From CAZPZZ01 sp964591245 (GTDB lineage: Bacteria; Acidobacteriota; Vicinamibacteria; Vicinamibacterales; UBA8438): 64,000 nt of DNA. The notes below the pieces were generated by a model that had not been told where the DNA came from, searched no databases, and was given only the letters and a program-made list of their open reading frames with translations. The stretch spans positions 24,688 through 88,687 of the forward strand of contig CAZPZZ010000001.1 in the NCBI GenBank assembly GCA_964591245.1, read 5' to 3'. Of this stretch, positions 1 to 8,984 are shown one piece after another. Position numbers and translations under genes: made by a program. Each line of letters opens with the position of its first letter. Within the stretch, counting starts at the first letter, position 1.

Positions 1-2220
1 CGTCAGCGGGTGTTCCGGATCAGTGATCCATCGTGCCAACTCGAGGCGCCCGCTACTCCCCGTCGGGATCGTAGGCGGCGCTACGATGTGATCGGTCACC
101 CGCAAGAATCCTCGAGGCTGCGGGGACTCCGCCAGATTCAGGTGGCTTCCCCGAATGTGGACCGGAAGGTCGACCGCCTCCCCCTCCTGGACCGACATCG
201 CATAGGGCGGCTCTGGCGGTGACGCGGCCTTCCGCTCGTCCACGATCGCGCGCAACTGAATCAACTCGCGAACCGCAGCATCCGCATAGCGTGTCTCCTC
301 GGTCTCTTGGTCCAGACACACAACACACAGACGCCCGTCATAGATCAAACGTCGCAGCTCTTCGAGTTCGCGCGGCAAGCGAAAATCAGCCGGCGTGAGC
401 TCCGCCTCGTCCCTCAGTCCGAGGCGTCCTAGATGCTCGGCCCAGGCGATCTCGACCATCGCAAAAAGACCCGCATAGCGCCAGGCAACCTCTTCAAGGC
501 TTGTCGGGACTGGCCCACGGACAAGGCTCCTGGTCAGCGGAGCAATCAAGACCTTCTCGGAGGCTATGAGCCCTCGTAGCTCTTCAGTCACCTCGCCAAA
601 GCGCGATGGAGGCGCTGCCGCGTACGCATTCCAGATCTGAAACACGACACTTGGGTTAGCGCCATCCCCCTGCACCGGTGGCCCTTCCCGGTACTGATAG
701 AACGCCTCAACCCACCGCTGGATCACGGTGGGTTCAAGGTCCTCCCGGCTCGCCACCCTAGCGATCTCTGCCACCGCACGTTCCTGCTCGATGTCGGTAG
801 CGCCCCACGTGGGATACACCTCCTCCGCCGCGAGAAAATACCGCGCCAATGCATCCCGCCGCGGCTGTCGAAGAATCAAATTTTGCGCCGCAACAAGATC
901 GTCGACGACGGTCTGCGCCTCGTCGACTAACGCTTGCGCCTCCTCGTAGGCTTCGACCGTCTTCTCCGTAGCCAGCGCTCGTTCTACCCACCGCCGACCA
1001 CCTTCTCTGGCCATGGTCTTGGTCGAACGCATGATGCCAGCCAGGGCGTAGTAATCGGCGGTCGGAATCGGATCGAATTTGTGGTCATGACATCGGGCAC
1101 ACCCGATCGGTTCCGCCAGAAAAGCCCGCCCCACGATGTTGACCTGTTCGTCGACGATATCGATCAACATCTTGTCGACATCCTGTTCCGCCAACACCTT
1201 GGCCCCCAAGGTCAAGAACCCGGTCGCGGCAAGACGTCCGAATCGTTCCAACTCGTCGTCATTGGCGGAACCAGTCAGCAAATCTCCCGCAATCTGCTGC
1301 TGGACGAAACTGTCGTAGGGCTTGTCCTCGTTGAATGCCCGGATAACCCAATCACGATAACGGAACGCATTCGGGTGAGAGACGTTTTCGTCGAGACCAT
1401 TCGAATCGGCATAGCGCGCCACATCCAGCCAATGCCGTCCCCACCGCTCGCCATACCGCGGCGATGCCAGCAACCGATCCACCACACGTTCGTATGCGCG
1501 CGGGCGAGTATCGGCGAGAAAACGTTCAACCTCTTGCGGGGTGGGTGGCAATCCCGTGAGGTCGAAGGTCACACGGCGAAGTAACTGGCGACGACTCGCC
1601 GGAGCCACGGGCACCAAACCGTCAGCTTCAAGACGCGCCAAAATGAACCGGTCGATAGGTCCCCGAGACCAGGCCTCGTCCTGTACGCGAGGAAGTTCAG
1701 GGTGGGTCATCGGCCTGAACGCCCAGTGCTCGCGCCCTGGGCCAAAGTCATAGTCGCCCTCACTCGCCGACCGAACAGCCACCACGGGCACATCGGCAGT
1801 CCGGGGATCGGGCGCACCCCGACTGACCCACCGTTCGAAGTCCGCAACGACCGCCGGCGGCAACCGGCCATCTGGCGGCATCTTGATTGGGCCCTCATAA
1901 CGGATGGCGTCGATCAGCAGACTCTCGTCAGGCACACCCGGCACGACAACGGGCCCACTATCCCCGCCGCTACGCACCCCGGCGGCATCGACCAGTGCCA
2001 GCCCTCCCCGAATGCGCTCGAGATCACCACCATGACACTGGTAGCACCGCTCGACCAGAACGGGACGAATCTTGGACTCGAAATGCTCGAGATCTTCAGC
2101 CGACGGCTGCTGCCCACGTGAAAACGCGGGAAAAGCAAGTGCCAGCAGAAGAACGACGAACATACTCGAACCAAGCCCAGCAAACACCCGCCCACTCCTA
2201 AATAAGGTCTTGATCTTCAT
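1..2220 (-). CDS. PSCyt1/DUF1549/DUF1553 cytochrome-domain protein, C-terminus beyond window
   Basis: The frame is open for 740 codons from the ATG at 2218-2220 and runs off the left edge, so the C-terminus is missing. A signal peptide (hydrophobic residues about 20-34) is followed by a planctomycete-type cytochrome c segment with heme motif CYQCH at residues 59-63. The central DUF1549 part contains SPRYGERWGRHWLDVARYAD and a second motif, CARCHDHKFDP, near residue 375. The end at the window edge reads RLELARWITDPEHPLT, typical of the start of DUF1553. Such proteins are common in Planctomycetes and Acidobacteriota, often beside DUF1501 genes; a role in periplasmic electron transfer or polymer breakdown is assumed but unproven. 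It is divergent from the PQQ dehydrogenase at 2351 with 130 bases between them. No good Shine-Dalgarno site is seen, so the start is moderately sure. Confidence 0.88.
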   Translation of the reverse strand, partial: MKIKTLFRSGRVFAGLGSSMFVVLLLALAFPAFSRGQQPSAEDLEHFESKIRPVLVERCYQCHGGDLERIRGGLALVDAAGVRSGGDSGPVVVPGVPDESLLIDAIRYEGPIKMPPDGRLPPAVVADFERWVSRGAPDPRTADVPVVAVRSASEGDYDFGPGREHWAFRPMTHPELPRVQDEAWSRGPIDRFILARLEADGLVPVAPASRRQLLRRVTFDLTGLPPTPQEVERFLADTRPRAYERVVDRLLASPRYGERWGRHWLDVARYADSNGLDENVSHPNAFRYRDWVIRAFNEDKPYDSFVQQQIAGDLLTGSANDDELERFGRLAATGFLTLGAKVLAEQDVDKMLIDIVDEQVNIVGRAFLAEPIGCARCHDHKFDPIPTADYYALAGIMRSTKTMAREGGRRWVERALATEKTVEAYEEAQALVDEAQTVVDDLVAAQNLILRQPRRDALARYFLAAEEVYPTWGATDIEQERAVAEIARVASREDLEPTVIQRWVEAFYQYREGPPVQGDGANPSVVFQIWNAYAAAPPSRFGEVTEELRGLIASEKVLIAPLTRSLVRGPVPTSLEEVAWRYAGLFAMVEIAWAEHLGRLGLRDEAELTPADFRLPRELEELRRLIYDGRLCVVCLDQETEETRYADAAVRELIQLRAIVDERKAASPPEPPYAMSVQEGEAVDLPVHIRGSHLNLAESPQPRGFLRVTDHIVAPPTIPTGSSGRLELARWITDPEHPLT

Positions 2221-2310
2221 GTGCAACCGCAACGGTACTTCAGACCAACCGGAAGAAGAAACCACCAAATCACCACAAGGCCGAATGAGAAGACGGTATG
2301 CTAATCGCAC

Positions 2311-2321
2311 GACGTAACGTC
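2311..2321. promoter_or_regulatory. Short inverted repeat in divergent promoter region
   Basis: GACGT-A-ACGTC is an 11-base palindrome in the 130-base gap between the divergent genes at 2220 and 2351. It lies just downstream of a weak -10-like TATGCT at about 2298. It could be an operator, but a palindrome this short can occur by chance. Confidence 0.2.
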
Positions 2322-2350
2322 CCGACCCAACCGCTAACGGAGAACTCGAC

Positions 2351-3985
2351 ATGATACGACTCGTTCTCGCCCTTGCCCTGGTCGCTTGGGCGGCTCCAGG
2401 ACTCGCCCAAACAAGTAGTTCGCAAGCCAGCGCGTCACCAGTTCTTTCACCGGTGACCTGGGAACGTCTCCTCAACGCCGCTGACGAACCGCAGAACTGG
2501 CTGATGTACTCCGGCACGCTCGATAGCCAGCGCTACAGTGGTCTGGAACAGATCCACAATCGCAATGTCGGCGCACTCGAACTGAAGTGGGCGTATCAGA
2601 TCCCACAACTGGACCGCGCCGAAACCGTACCGCTCGTGGTGGACGGCGTGATGTTCATCACCGAGGCCCCCAGTAACGTGGTCGCCGTAGACGCGACCAC
2701 CGGGCGCCAGTACTGGCGCTATGACCACCCTCTCCCCGACGACCTTCGCATCTGCTGCGGCCGGAACAACCGTGGCGTGGCCATTCTCGGTGAGACGCTC
2801 TACATGAGCACCCTCGACGCCCACCTCGTCGCCATCGATGCGAGGAGCGGAAACCTGGTCTGGAATCGTGAAGTCGCCGACCACCGATCCGGTTACAGCA
2901 AGACAGCGGCTCCGCTGATCGTGAAGGGCGAGGTCGTCACCGGGATGGCTGGCGGAGAGTATGGGGTTCGCGGGTTCATCGACTCCTACAATGCCGAAAC
3001 TGGCGACCTTGAGTGGCGAGCCAATACGATTCCCGGCCCGGACCATCCGGACAATCAGAGCTGGGCCGGCGACTCGTGGCGCACCGGCGGTGCCGCGAGC
3101 TGGATTACGGGATCGTATGACCCGGATCTCGACCTCGTGTACTGGGGTACTGGAAATCCCGGTCCAGACTGGAATGGAGACGTCAGACTTGGCGACAACC
3201 TCTATTCCGATTCAGCACTGGCTCTCAATCACGAAACTGGTGGGCTTGAGTGGTACTTTCAGTTCACGCCCCATGACGTGCATGACTGGGACGCAATCCA
3301 GGTGCCCATCCTGGCAGACCTGACGTTCGACGGCGAAGACCGTAAGGTCATGATGTGGGCAAATCGCAACGCCTTCTTCTATACGCTGGACCGTGAAACG
3401 GGAGAATTCCTGCTGGGCACGCCCTTCGCCAAACAGACCTGGGCCGTCGACCTCGACTCCAATGGCCGACCAATTCGGGTGCCAGACACGGCGCCAACCC
3501 CGGAAGGCACCCTGGTCTCACCGCCCGTCGTCGGCGGTACCAACTGGTTCTCACCGGCGTACAGTCCGCGCACGGAGCTCTTCTACGTCCAGGCCTACGA
3601 CGGCGAAGACATCTACTACAAACGGGACGAAGATTACGTGGAAGGCGACCAGTTCACAGGGGGAGGATTCCAGCGACCGCTTCCGGTGGAAAACTACGTC
3701 AGCGCCGTACGAGCCATTGAACCGCGAACGGGGGCGCTCCGGTGGGAGTATGAAATTCAGCCGCGGTCAACCGGGGGAATGCTCGCAACGGCAGGAGACC
3801 TTGTGTTCAGTGGGAGCGTGGATGGGTATTTCTTCGCCCTCGACGCCGTGAGCGGTCAAGAACTCTGGCACATGAATGTGGGGCGCATGGTGCACTCGGC
3901 ACCAATTTCATTTGCGGTTGATGGTCGACAATACGTGACCATCGCAGCCGGAAATGTCGTATTCACATTCGGGTTACCGGAATAA
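2351..3985 (+). CDS. Exported PQQ-dependent alcohol dehydrogenase-like quinoprotein (short form)
   Basis: The protein has 544 residues with a clear signal peptide (residues 1-20, ending GLAQ). It is an eight-bladed quinoprotein of the methanol/ethanol dehydrogenase type that would oxidise an alcohol in the periplasm using PQQ. Supporting motifs are repeated tryptophan-docking blades (A.D..TG...W), the adjacent cysteine pair CC at 135-136 that forms the disulfide over PQQ in this family, GTGNP near 266-270 (metal-ligand Asn), and HDVHDWDA with D312 as the likely catalytic Asp and D314 two residues later. That extra Asp is the signature of lanthanide-using members. It lacks a cytochrome c domain and is shorter than usual (about 590-620), so an external cytochrome acceptor is expected. 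The substrate cannot be read from sequence. It is convergent with the next gene across a strong terminator. Confidence 0.9.
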   Translation: MIRLVLALALVAWAAPGLAQTSSSQASASPVLSPVTWERLLNAADEPQNWLMYSGTLDSQRYSGLEQIHNRNVGALELKWAYQIPQLDRAETVPLVVDGVMFITEAPSNVVAVDATTGRQYWRYDHPLPDDLRICCGRNNRGVAILGETLYMSTLDAHLVAIDARSGNLVWNREVADHRSGYSKTAAPLIVKGEVVTGMAGGEYGVRGFIDSYNAETGDLEWRANTIPGPDHPDNQSWAGDSWRTGGAASWITGSYDPDLDLVYWGTGNPGPDWNGDVRLGDNLYSDSALALNHETGGLEWYFQFTPHDVHDWDAIQVPILADLTFDGEDRKVMMWANRNAFFYTLDRETGEFLLGTPFAKQTWAVDLDSNGRPIRVPDTAPTPEGTLVSPPVVGGTNWFSPAYSPRTELFYVQAYDGEDIYYKRDEDYVEGDQFTGGGFQRPLPVENYVSAVRAIEPRTGALRWEYEIQPRSTGGMLATAGDLVFSGSVDGYFFALDAVSGQELWHMNVGRMVHSAPISFAVDGRQYVTIAAGNVVFTFGLPE

Positions 3986-4004
3986 CCACGCCACCGCACA
4001 ATAC

Positions 4005-4041
4005 AGAGAGCCCGACCCCCACGAGGAAAGTCGGGCTCTCT
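4005..4041. terminator. Bidirectional intrinsic terminator hairpin
   Basis: AGAGAGCCCGAC at 4005-4016 pairs perfectly with GTCGGGCTCTCT at 4030-4041 across a 13-base loop. It sits in the 63-base gap between convergent genes ending at 3985 (+) and 4049 (-), so it can serve both. There is no long T tract; TCATCTCTCT follows on the plus side. Confidence 0.75.
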
Positions 4042-4048
4042 CATCTCT

Positions 4049-5080
4049 CTACTGGCCGTCTGTCGACGCCGCCGCGTCGAGGACGCGCTGCCCGCCCAGT
4101 GCGTTAGGTACCGCATAATTCCCTTCGTGGCAGGCATACTCGAACAACTGGTAATCAGGCTCTTCCGTCAAGGGCATGGAGATTCTCCAGGGCCGCGTGT
4201 AGACGTTCGGGTCTTCAATATCGACCGTCCACATGATCGTGTCCTGGGACACGCGCTCGAATCTCTCCACGACGGAGAGCGCCTTACTCGTGGGAATGCC
4301 CTTCAACCGCGCGCCAGCTCCACTTGAGGCAATCCAACCACGATTGTGGAAATTCTTCGTCTCCACGACCAGCACATCTCCATCCCAGTACGCACGCGCA
4401 TCTCCCATCCATTGTCTGATGCGATCATCGATGAAGGGTTGATCCGCCAATGGAATGATCCGAACGTCATGAATCATCTCGTGGTAGATGGCGATGACGT
4501 CAGACGTTTGCACGATCCGATAGGCGTTGTTGTAGCCGGCGGGAAGCATCGAGCCCGGGACGCCACGCGAGAGACAGCGATCCCACACGCTCATATGCTG
4601 ATAATGATCGCCGTTGTGAGCCAGGTTGTAGGCCTTGGCTTCCAGCGCCCACTCTTTGATAGGAGCTCGCCCGCTGGGCGGATCGACGATCAAGGACGTC
4701 TGCCCCGTCGAGAGCACAGTGTCGCCGGCGTCAAGCCAGTAGCTTCCGTAACCACCAACATTCCCACCGGCCGCATACCGCTGCGCCGGAGCATCGTCTC
4801 GCGCTTGCTCGTCGACGACACGTTGCTGATTGATCGCAGCTACCTCTTCATCCGTAAGAAACGCTCGATCTCCAGCGGCATCGGGTCTCTCCATCGGCGT
4901 CAGTGTCTTGTTTCCCCAGAGTCCCTGGAGATCCGGCTGACCATCCGCGGTTCGCGGTGTCTCCCACGACGGATCGACAACCCGCTCCAGCTGGGCAATC
5001 GCCGGCGAAGCGCCGACGAGCAAACCGGCAACCATGACAATGACCACGGCCATAACGGATCGGGTGATATGTGTCTGCAT
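4049..5080 (-). CDS. Exported protein of unknown function, multicopy family (copy 1)
   Basis: The product has 343 residues. I take the ATG at 5080 because AAGGAG lies 7 bases upstream and a signal peptide (residues about 1-30, ending SPAIAQ) follows; the frame stays open further upstream. I cannot name the family. It shares blocks with the products at 11263, 23766, 60435 and 63457: PDLQGLWGNKTLTPMERP near the N-terminus, TSLIVDPPSGR, EMIHDVRIIPL, RQWMGDARAYWDGDVLVVET and FEYACHEGNY near the C-terminus. The conserved Cys and His in YACHEGNY and the W-G/D-VVET block could be functional. It lies 147 bases downstream of the PQQ dehydrogenase at 5228-7027 on the same strand, which suggests a linked periplasmic role (inference). 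Confidence 0.85.
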   Translation of the reverse strand: MQTHITRSVMAVVIVMVAGLLVGASPAIAQLERVVDPSWETPRTADGQPDLQGLWGNKTLTPMERPDAAGDRAFLTDEEVAAINQQRVVDEQARDDAPAQRYAAGGNVGGYGSYWLDAGDTVLSTGQTSLIVDPPSGRAPIKEWALEAKAYNLAHNGDHYQHMSVWDRCLSRGVPGSMLPAGYNNAYRIVQTSDVIAIYHEMIHDVRIIPLADQPFIDDRIRQWMGDARAYWDGDVLVVETKNFHNRGWIASSGAGARLKGIPTSKALSVVERFERVSQDTIMWTVDIEDPNVYTRPWRISMPLTEEPDYQLFEYACHEGNYAVPNALGGQRVLDAAASTDGQ

Positions 5081-5227
5081 ACAGTTACTCCTTGGTATGT
5101 GGCTTCGCACAAGTGAACGCTTGGACGACGCGAACTGTCGTGACCCCAGCCTCCAGAACGGCGTCAATGACCTCACTCTGCGCCGCCGACGCGCCAGGGG
5201 TGAAGCATTGCCAGCACGTCGCTCTGG

Positions 5228-7027
5228 CTAGTCTGGCAGTGCAAAAACGAACAAATTGTTCCCGTTACTCGGGCGTAACTCAGGCGTTAACTGGAGAAAA
5301 CTCGGGGTCGTCGCGGCACCGCCGGTGCTCACCGCGAGATACTGACGGCCTTCGACCGAGAAACTGATCGGGAACCCGCTGACTGGGGAGCCAAGGTTGA
5401 TCTCCCAGAGGACATCACCAGTATCCTGATCGAATGCTCGGAACCGGCCATTCGCATCTCCCCCGAAGACCAACCGTCCTCCAGTGGCTACGAGCGACAA
5501 GGTTGCAGCCCGCTGCTCGTGTAACCAGGTCGTCCGACCGGTCTCAGCCGAAATGGCGTATACGGCACCAAGTTGCTCGGTTCCTGGGGCTAACTCATGA
5601 CGGACAGCCAACGCATAGATTCGATGAGAGGCCTCGGGCGAGGTGGTCGCCAACAATCGCTGACACATATTTCTCAACGGGAAGTACATGGTGTTCGTCA
5701 AGGGGCTATAGGCGCCAGCTTCCCAATCCTTCCCCCCGTGCATATTCGGACACGCCAGCACCTGCTGTCCTTCCGCGCTGAAAATGACCTCGGCGTTCTC
5801 GGTGACCGTCCCGGTCACGCCGTCAATGTCGCTCACGACGTTCTGCGCAATGGTAGGGGTGGCCCAGAGGAATTCACCCGTCTCGCGGTCAAGCGTATAC
5901 ACGAGACCGGTCTTGCCCGGAATCCCCGTCATGACCTTCCGCACCTCCCCTGGCTGGATTCGCGGGTTGATCCAGCTTACCGCCTCTGGATCCGGTGCTA
6001 CCGCGGTGTCAAGGAGGAGACGCTCGAATGGATGATCAAGATCCCAATGATCGTTCAAGTGCTGATAATGCCACCGGATCTCACCGGTCTCCACATCGAG
6101 GGCCAGCGTTGAATTGTGATACAGATGCGTATTCTCGATTCCCCCCAGCATGAACTTCGGAGCCGGTGAGGTCACTGACGTCCCCTGATAAATGAGTCGC
6201 AGTTCGGGGTCGTAACTCGCAGGCATCCAGGTTCCGACGTGCACCCGATCTTCATAAGGAACATCTCCCCATGTCTCATCCCCGGGTTCACCCGGCGCCG
6301 GAACGGTTCGACGTCGCCATAACTCCTGTCCAGTCAAAGCATCATGGGCCACGATGACACAGGACTCTGGCCCCCCGGCGGGTCGACAGCTCCGCCCCGA
6401 GATGACTTTCCCTGCCGCAATGATCGGTCCGGAACTGTGCCCCGCCGGTGTCACCTGGTAATCGAAGATCTGGGTCTCCCAGGCGATCTCACCCGTTGTC
6501 GCATCCAGACCGAAGACGTAATTGTCATCGCTCGTGTTGATGATGAACCGATCGAAGATGGCGATGTTCCGGTTGTTACGAGCATTACCACCCACGAAGT
6601 CATACACATCATCTGGCAGATCCCGACGATGCGCCCACTTCAAGTCGCCAGTCACGGCGTCTATGGCTTCGATCACGTCGCTGGCCTGCGGCATATAGAG
6701 GACACCGTCATAGGCCAGTGGCGTCCCTTCCTGACGGCCTGGCGCCAACGCCCGAGTCCACACGAGACGCAACTGGTCGACATTGTCCCGCGTGATCTGA
6801 TCGAGCGGACTGTACCCCCACCCGTCCAACGTCCGCCGCCACATCAACCAATCGCCCGGCGCCGGCTCCTCGAGCATGGCATCGGTCACAGGGGTGAAGG
6901 GAGTTCCAGTCTCCGTTTGCGCAACGGCCAGCGATGGCACGCACCAGATGACCGCAAGAGCGATACCGGATACCGACGCACACCGTGCCGCATGCCTGAA
7001 AATCGTACGCACCGTCAGCATGACCAT
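5228..7027 (-). CDS. Exported PQQ-dependent alcohol dehydrogenase-like quinoprotein
   Basis: The product has 599 residues from the ATG at 7027, which has GAGG five bases upstream; an ATG at 7060 and another at 7021 are possible. The signal peptide ends near SLAVAQ. Beta-propeller blades with repeats such as GLDATTGEIAW and TLDRETGEF mark it as a quinoprotein dehydrogenase. The catalytic region reads NDHWDLDHPFE near residue 328, so both the catalytic Asp and the extra Asp are present. The position that is GTGN in methanol dehydrogenases reads QGTSVTSPAPK, so the usual metal-ligand Asn is not obvious. No CC pair and no heme motif were seen. Substrate and electron acceptor are unknown. It is followed on the same strand by the unknown exported protein at 4049. 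Confidence 0.85.
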   Translation of the reverse strand: MVMLTVRTIFRHAARCASVSGIALAVIWCVPSLAVAQTETGTPFTPVTDAMLEEPAPGDWLMWRRTLDGWGYSPLDQITRDNVDQLRLVWTRALAPGRQEGTPLAYDGVLYMPQASDVIEAIDAVTGDLKWAHRRDLPDDVYDFVGGNARNNRNIAIFDRFIINTSDDNYVFGLDATTGEIAWETQIFDYQVTPAGHSSGPIIAAGKVISGRSCRPAGGPESCVIVAHDALTGQELWRRRTVPAPGEPGDETWGDVPYEDRVHVGTWMPASYDPELRLIYQGTSVTSPAPKFMLGGIENTHLYHNSTLALDVETGEIRWHYQHLNDHWDLDHPFERLLLDTAVAPDPEAVSWINPRIQPGEVRKVMTGIPGKTGLVYTLDRETGEFLWATPTIAQNVVSDIDGVTGTVTENAEVIFSAEGQQVLACPNMHGGKDWEAGAYSPLTNTMYFPLRNMCQRLLATTSPEASHRIYALAVRHELAPGTEQLGAVYAISAETGRTTWLHEQRAATLSLVATGGRLVFGGDANGRFRAFDQDTGDVLWEINLGSPVSGFPISFSVEGRQYLAVSTGGAATTPSFLQLTPELRPSNGNNLFVFALPD

Positions 7028-7071
7028 CCCAACCTCAGAGCGAGACGCGTAAATTCGCACGTCGCGCCGCC

Positions 7072-8073
7072 TTACGAATCGTTCGCGATCTCGTCGTAAA
7101 ACGACAAGAAGTCTGCCGGGGCCTCGCCCGCCCGCATCTCCATAGCCGCTCGCGGATGGAGATTCAGCTGGCCAGTGATGTTATAGGGCACCAGCGGCCC
7201 CCATTCGACGGTCTCTTGTATCGCTGGCATCTGCTCCTGCAGGAGACGGATAACCGGACGTAGCTTGAATTTTGGATTCCTCAAGAATCCAAGCAAGAGC
7301 TCCATTGGACAATTTCCGGCGCCGCGTCCCAGCCCGGCCATCGTGGCATCGGCCCGGTTCGAGCCCAAGACGATCGCTTCGATGGTGTTCGCGAACGCGA
7401 GCTGTAAATTGTTGTGTGCGTGAATCCCGATCTCTTTGCCCGTACCTTCCATGGCATCGGCATATTTTCGATACAGCCTGTCAATCTGCTCCCTGTACAG
7501 GTGTCCGAAACTATCCACGATTACCATCGTGCCAGCCGGTGTCGGCGCAATCGCTTCGAGAACAGTATCGATCTCCTCTTCAGTGATGTTCGACACTGCC
7601 ATCAAGTTGGCCATCGTCTGATAGCCCTGCTCGTGCGCGTGGTGAATCATATCCACCGCTTCCGGCACCTGATGCGCATAGAACGCAACCCGGATCATCC
7701 CCAACACGCTTTCTGTCGCTGGACCGATACTCGTCTTCCAGTCGCTCTTCCCGGCGTCAGCCATTGCCGAGAGTGTCAGTCCGATGGCTTCAGCATCATG
7801 ATCTCCCACTACACGCCGCATGTCTTCCTCACGGCAATGCCGCCAGTTACCGAACCGGTCCCGCGGAAACAACCGCTCCGAGTTCTTGTAACCGATCTCC
7901 ATGGTGTCAACACCGGCCGCAATACAGGTGTCGTACACCGCGCGGACAAACTCGTCGCTGAATTGGTGGTCGTTGATGAGGCCACCGTCTCGAACCGTAC
8001 AATCGAGAACTTTTAACTCTGGACGATACATTAGCCAGGGGGCTTTTTCCGACGTACTCTGCTGCTCGCTCAT
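7072..8073 (-). CDS. DRE-TIM aldolase/lyase-like protein (HMG-CoA lyase/4-hydroxy-2-oxovalerate aldolase-like)
   Basis: The product has 333 residues from the ATG at 8073 (MSEQQST...). The frame is open further upstream, but those extra residues look like leader sequence. The N-terminal VLDCTVRDGGLINDHQF is the D-x-R-D-G metal and substrate motif of the DRE-TIM metallolyases. IHAHNNLQLAFAN supplies the His-x-His metal ligands, and GLGRGAGNCPMELLLGFL is the usual C-terminal strand motif. Family members cleave or condense acyl-CoA or 4-hydroxy-2-oxo acids in the cytoplasm. The exact reaction is unknown; annotated relatives are usually called aldolase catalytic domain proteins. It lies 74 bases downstream of the Sir2 gene, and a promoter-like sequence sits in that gap. 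Confidence 0.8.
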   Translation of the reverse strand: MSEQQSTSEKAPWLMYRPELKVLDCTVRDGGLINDHQFSDEFVRAVYDTCIAAGVDTMEIGYKNSERLFPRDRFGNWRHCREEDMRRVVGDHDAEAIGLTLSAMADAGKSDWKTSIGPATESVLGMIRVAFYAHQVPEAVDMIHHAHEQGYQTMANLMAVSNITEEEIDTVLEAIAPTPAGTMVIVDSFGHLYREQIDRLYRKYADAMEGTGKEIGIHAHNNLQLAFANTIEAIVLGSNRADATMAGLGRGAGNCPMELLLGFLRNPKFKLRPVIRLLQEQMPAIQETVEWGPLVPYNITGQLNLHPRAAMEMRAGEAPADFLSFYDEIANDS

Positions 8074-8111
8074 TGCTAAATTTGCACCTATTATCTTCAG
8101 TAGAACCTGAA

Positions 8112-8140
8112 ATGATGACAGTCTCAGCAGGAATTGACAA
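8112..8140 (-). promoter_or_regulatory. Candidate sigma-70 promoter for the aldolase-like gene
   Basis: Read on the minus strand, TTGTCA (8140-8135) and CATCAT (8117-8112) are separated by exactly 17 bases, 38 bases before the ATG at 8073. The -35 matches consensus at 5 of 6 and the -10 at 4 of 6. It would let this gene be transcribed separately from the upstream Sir2 gene. Confidence 0.4.
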
Positions 8141-8147
8141 GCACCGC

Positions 8148-8912
8148 TCACCGCCCCAACGCACCTCCCACAGCAGGTGGAAACAGCTCGGCCACATCGC
8201 CTTCAAGCCGCAACGCCACCTCTGCACGACCATCATGGTCAGTTGCCCCGCGGTTCACCACGACATACGCAACCCCGCGCTGCGCCGCCGTGAGCGGAAG
8301 CTGCGCCGCCGGATACACGGATAAGGTCGTTCCCAATGCGACCACAAGGTCAGTCTCACGCACCGCGGCCGTTGCCCGTTGCATATCCTCCGGATTCAGG
8401 GACTGCCCGAAACTGATGGTTGCGGGCTTCAGGTATCCGCCACACGCGCAATACGGCGCCTGACGCATCTCGGCGAATCGAACCATATGCGCGTCGGGAT
8501 CACTACGCCGGTGGCAACGCATACATTCGACAGCCGTGTTCGTCCCGTGCAGCTCCACCAAACGTTCATCAGACGTTCCGGCCAGGCGGTGGAGCCCATC
8601 AATATTCTGGGTGATGACCATACACAGCTTGCCAGCATCTTCCAGGTCCACAATGGACCGGTGTACCGTGTTGGGCCGCGCCTCGCGGAAAGAGGGCCAC
8701 GCCTCGTACTTTTGATCCCAGTACTCGATACGGGCCGCCTCCGACGTCATGAAATCATCGAAATACACTGGCTGGCGTTCTTTCCAGACACCCTGCGGAC
8801 CACGAAAATCTCGAATGCCGCTCGGGGTTGACACACCCGCTCCAGTGAATACCAAGACGCGCGCCGCCTCGCGCAACAACTCGACGAGGTCCATGGCAAC
8901 ATTCCCACTCAC
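8148..8912 (-). CDS. NAD-dependent protein deacylase, Sir2 family
   Basis: The 254-residue product removes acetyl or other acyl groups from lysines in the cytoplasm using NAD. Sir2 motifs are complete: GAGVSTPSGIRDFRG near residue 21 for NAD binding, TQNIDGLH in the middle, and the catalytic His in ELHGT near 122. A zinc ribbon follows with CMRCH and CACGG. A GTG at 8912 (AGGTG four bases upstream) and an ATG at 8894 (GTGGGA nine bases upstream) both work as starts; the difference is six residues. The length is normal for bacterial CobB-like enzymes. It lies upstream of the aldolase-like gene on the same strand with a 74-base gap. Confidence 0.93.
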   Translation of the reverse strand: MSGNVAMDLVELLREAARVLVFTGAGVSTPSGIRDFRGPQGVWKERQPVYFDDFMTSEAARIEYWDQKYEAWPSFREARPNTVHRSIVDLEDAGKLCMVITQNIDGLHRLAGTSDERLVELHGTNTAVECMRCHRRSDPDAHMVRFAEMRQAPYCACGGYLKPATISFGQSLNPEDMQRATAAVRETDLVVALGTTLSVYPAAQLPLTAAQRGVAYVVVNRGATDHDGRAEVALRLEGDVAELFPPAVGGALGR

Positions 8913-8984
8913 GATTCACCTGGGATCACGAGGGCGTAACGGCGCGCCGGCCCGCCGCTTCGCGAGCACGGCCCCACAACTCCT

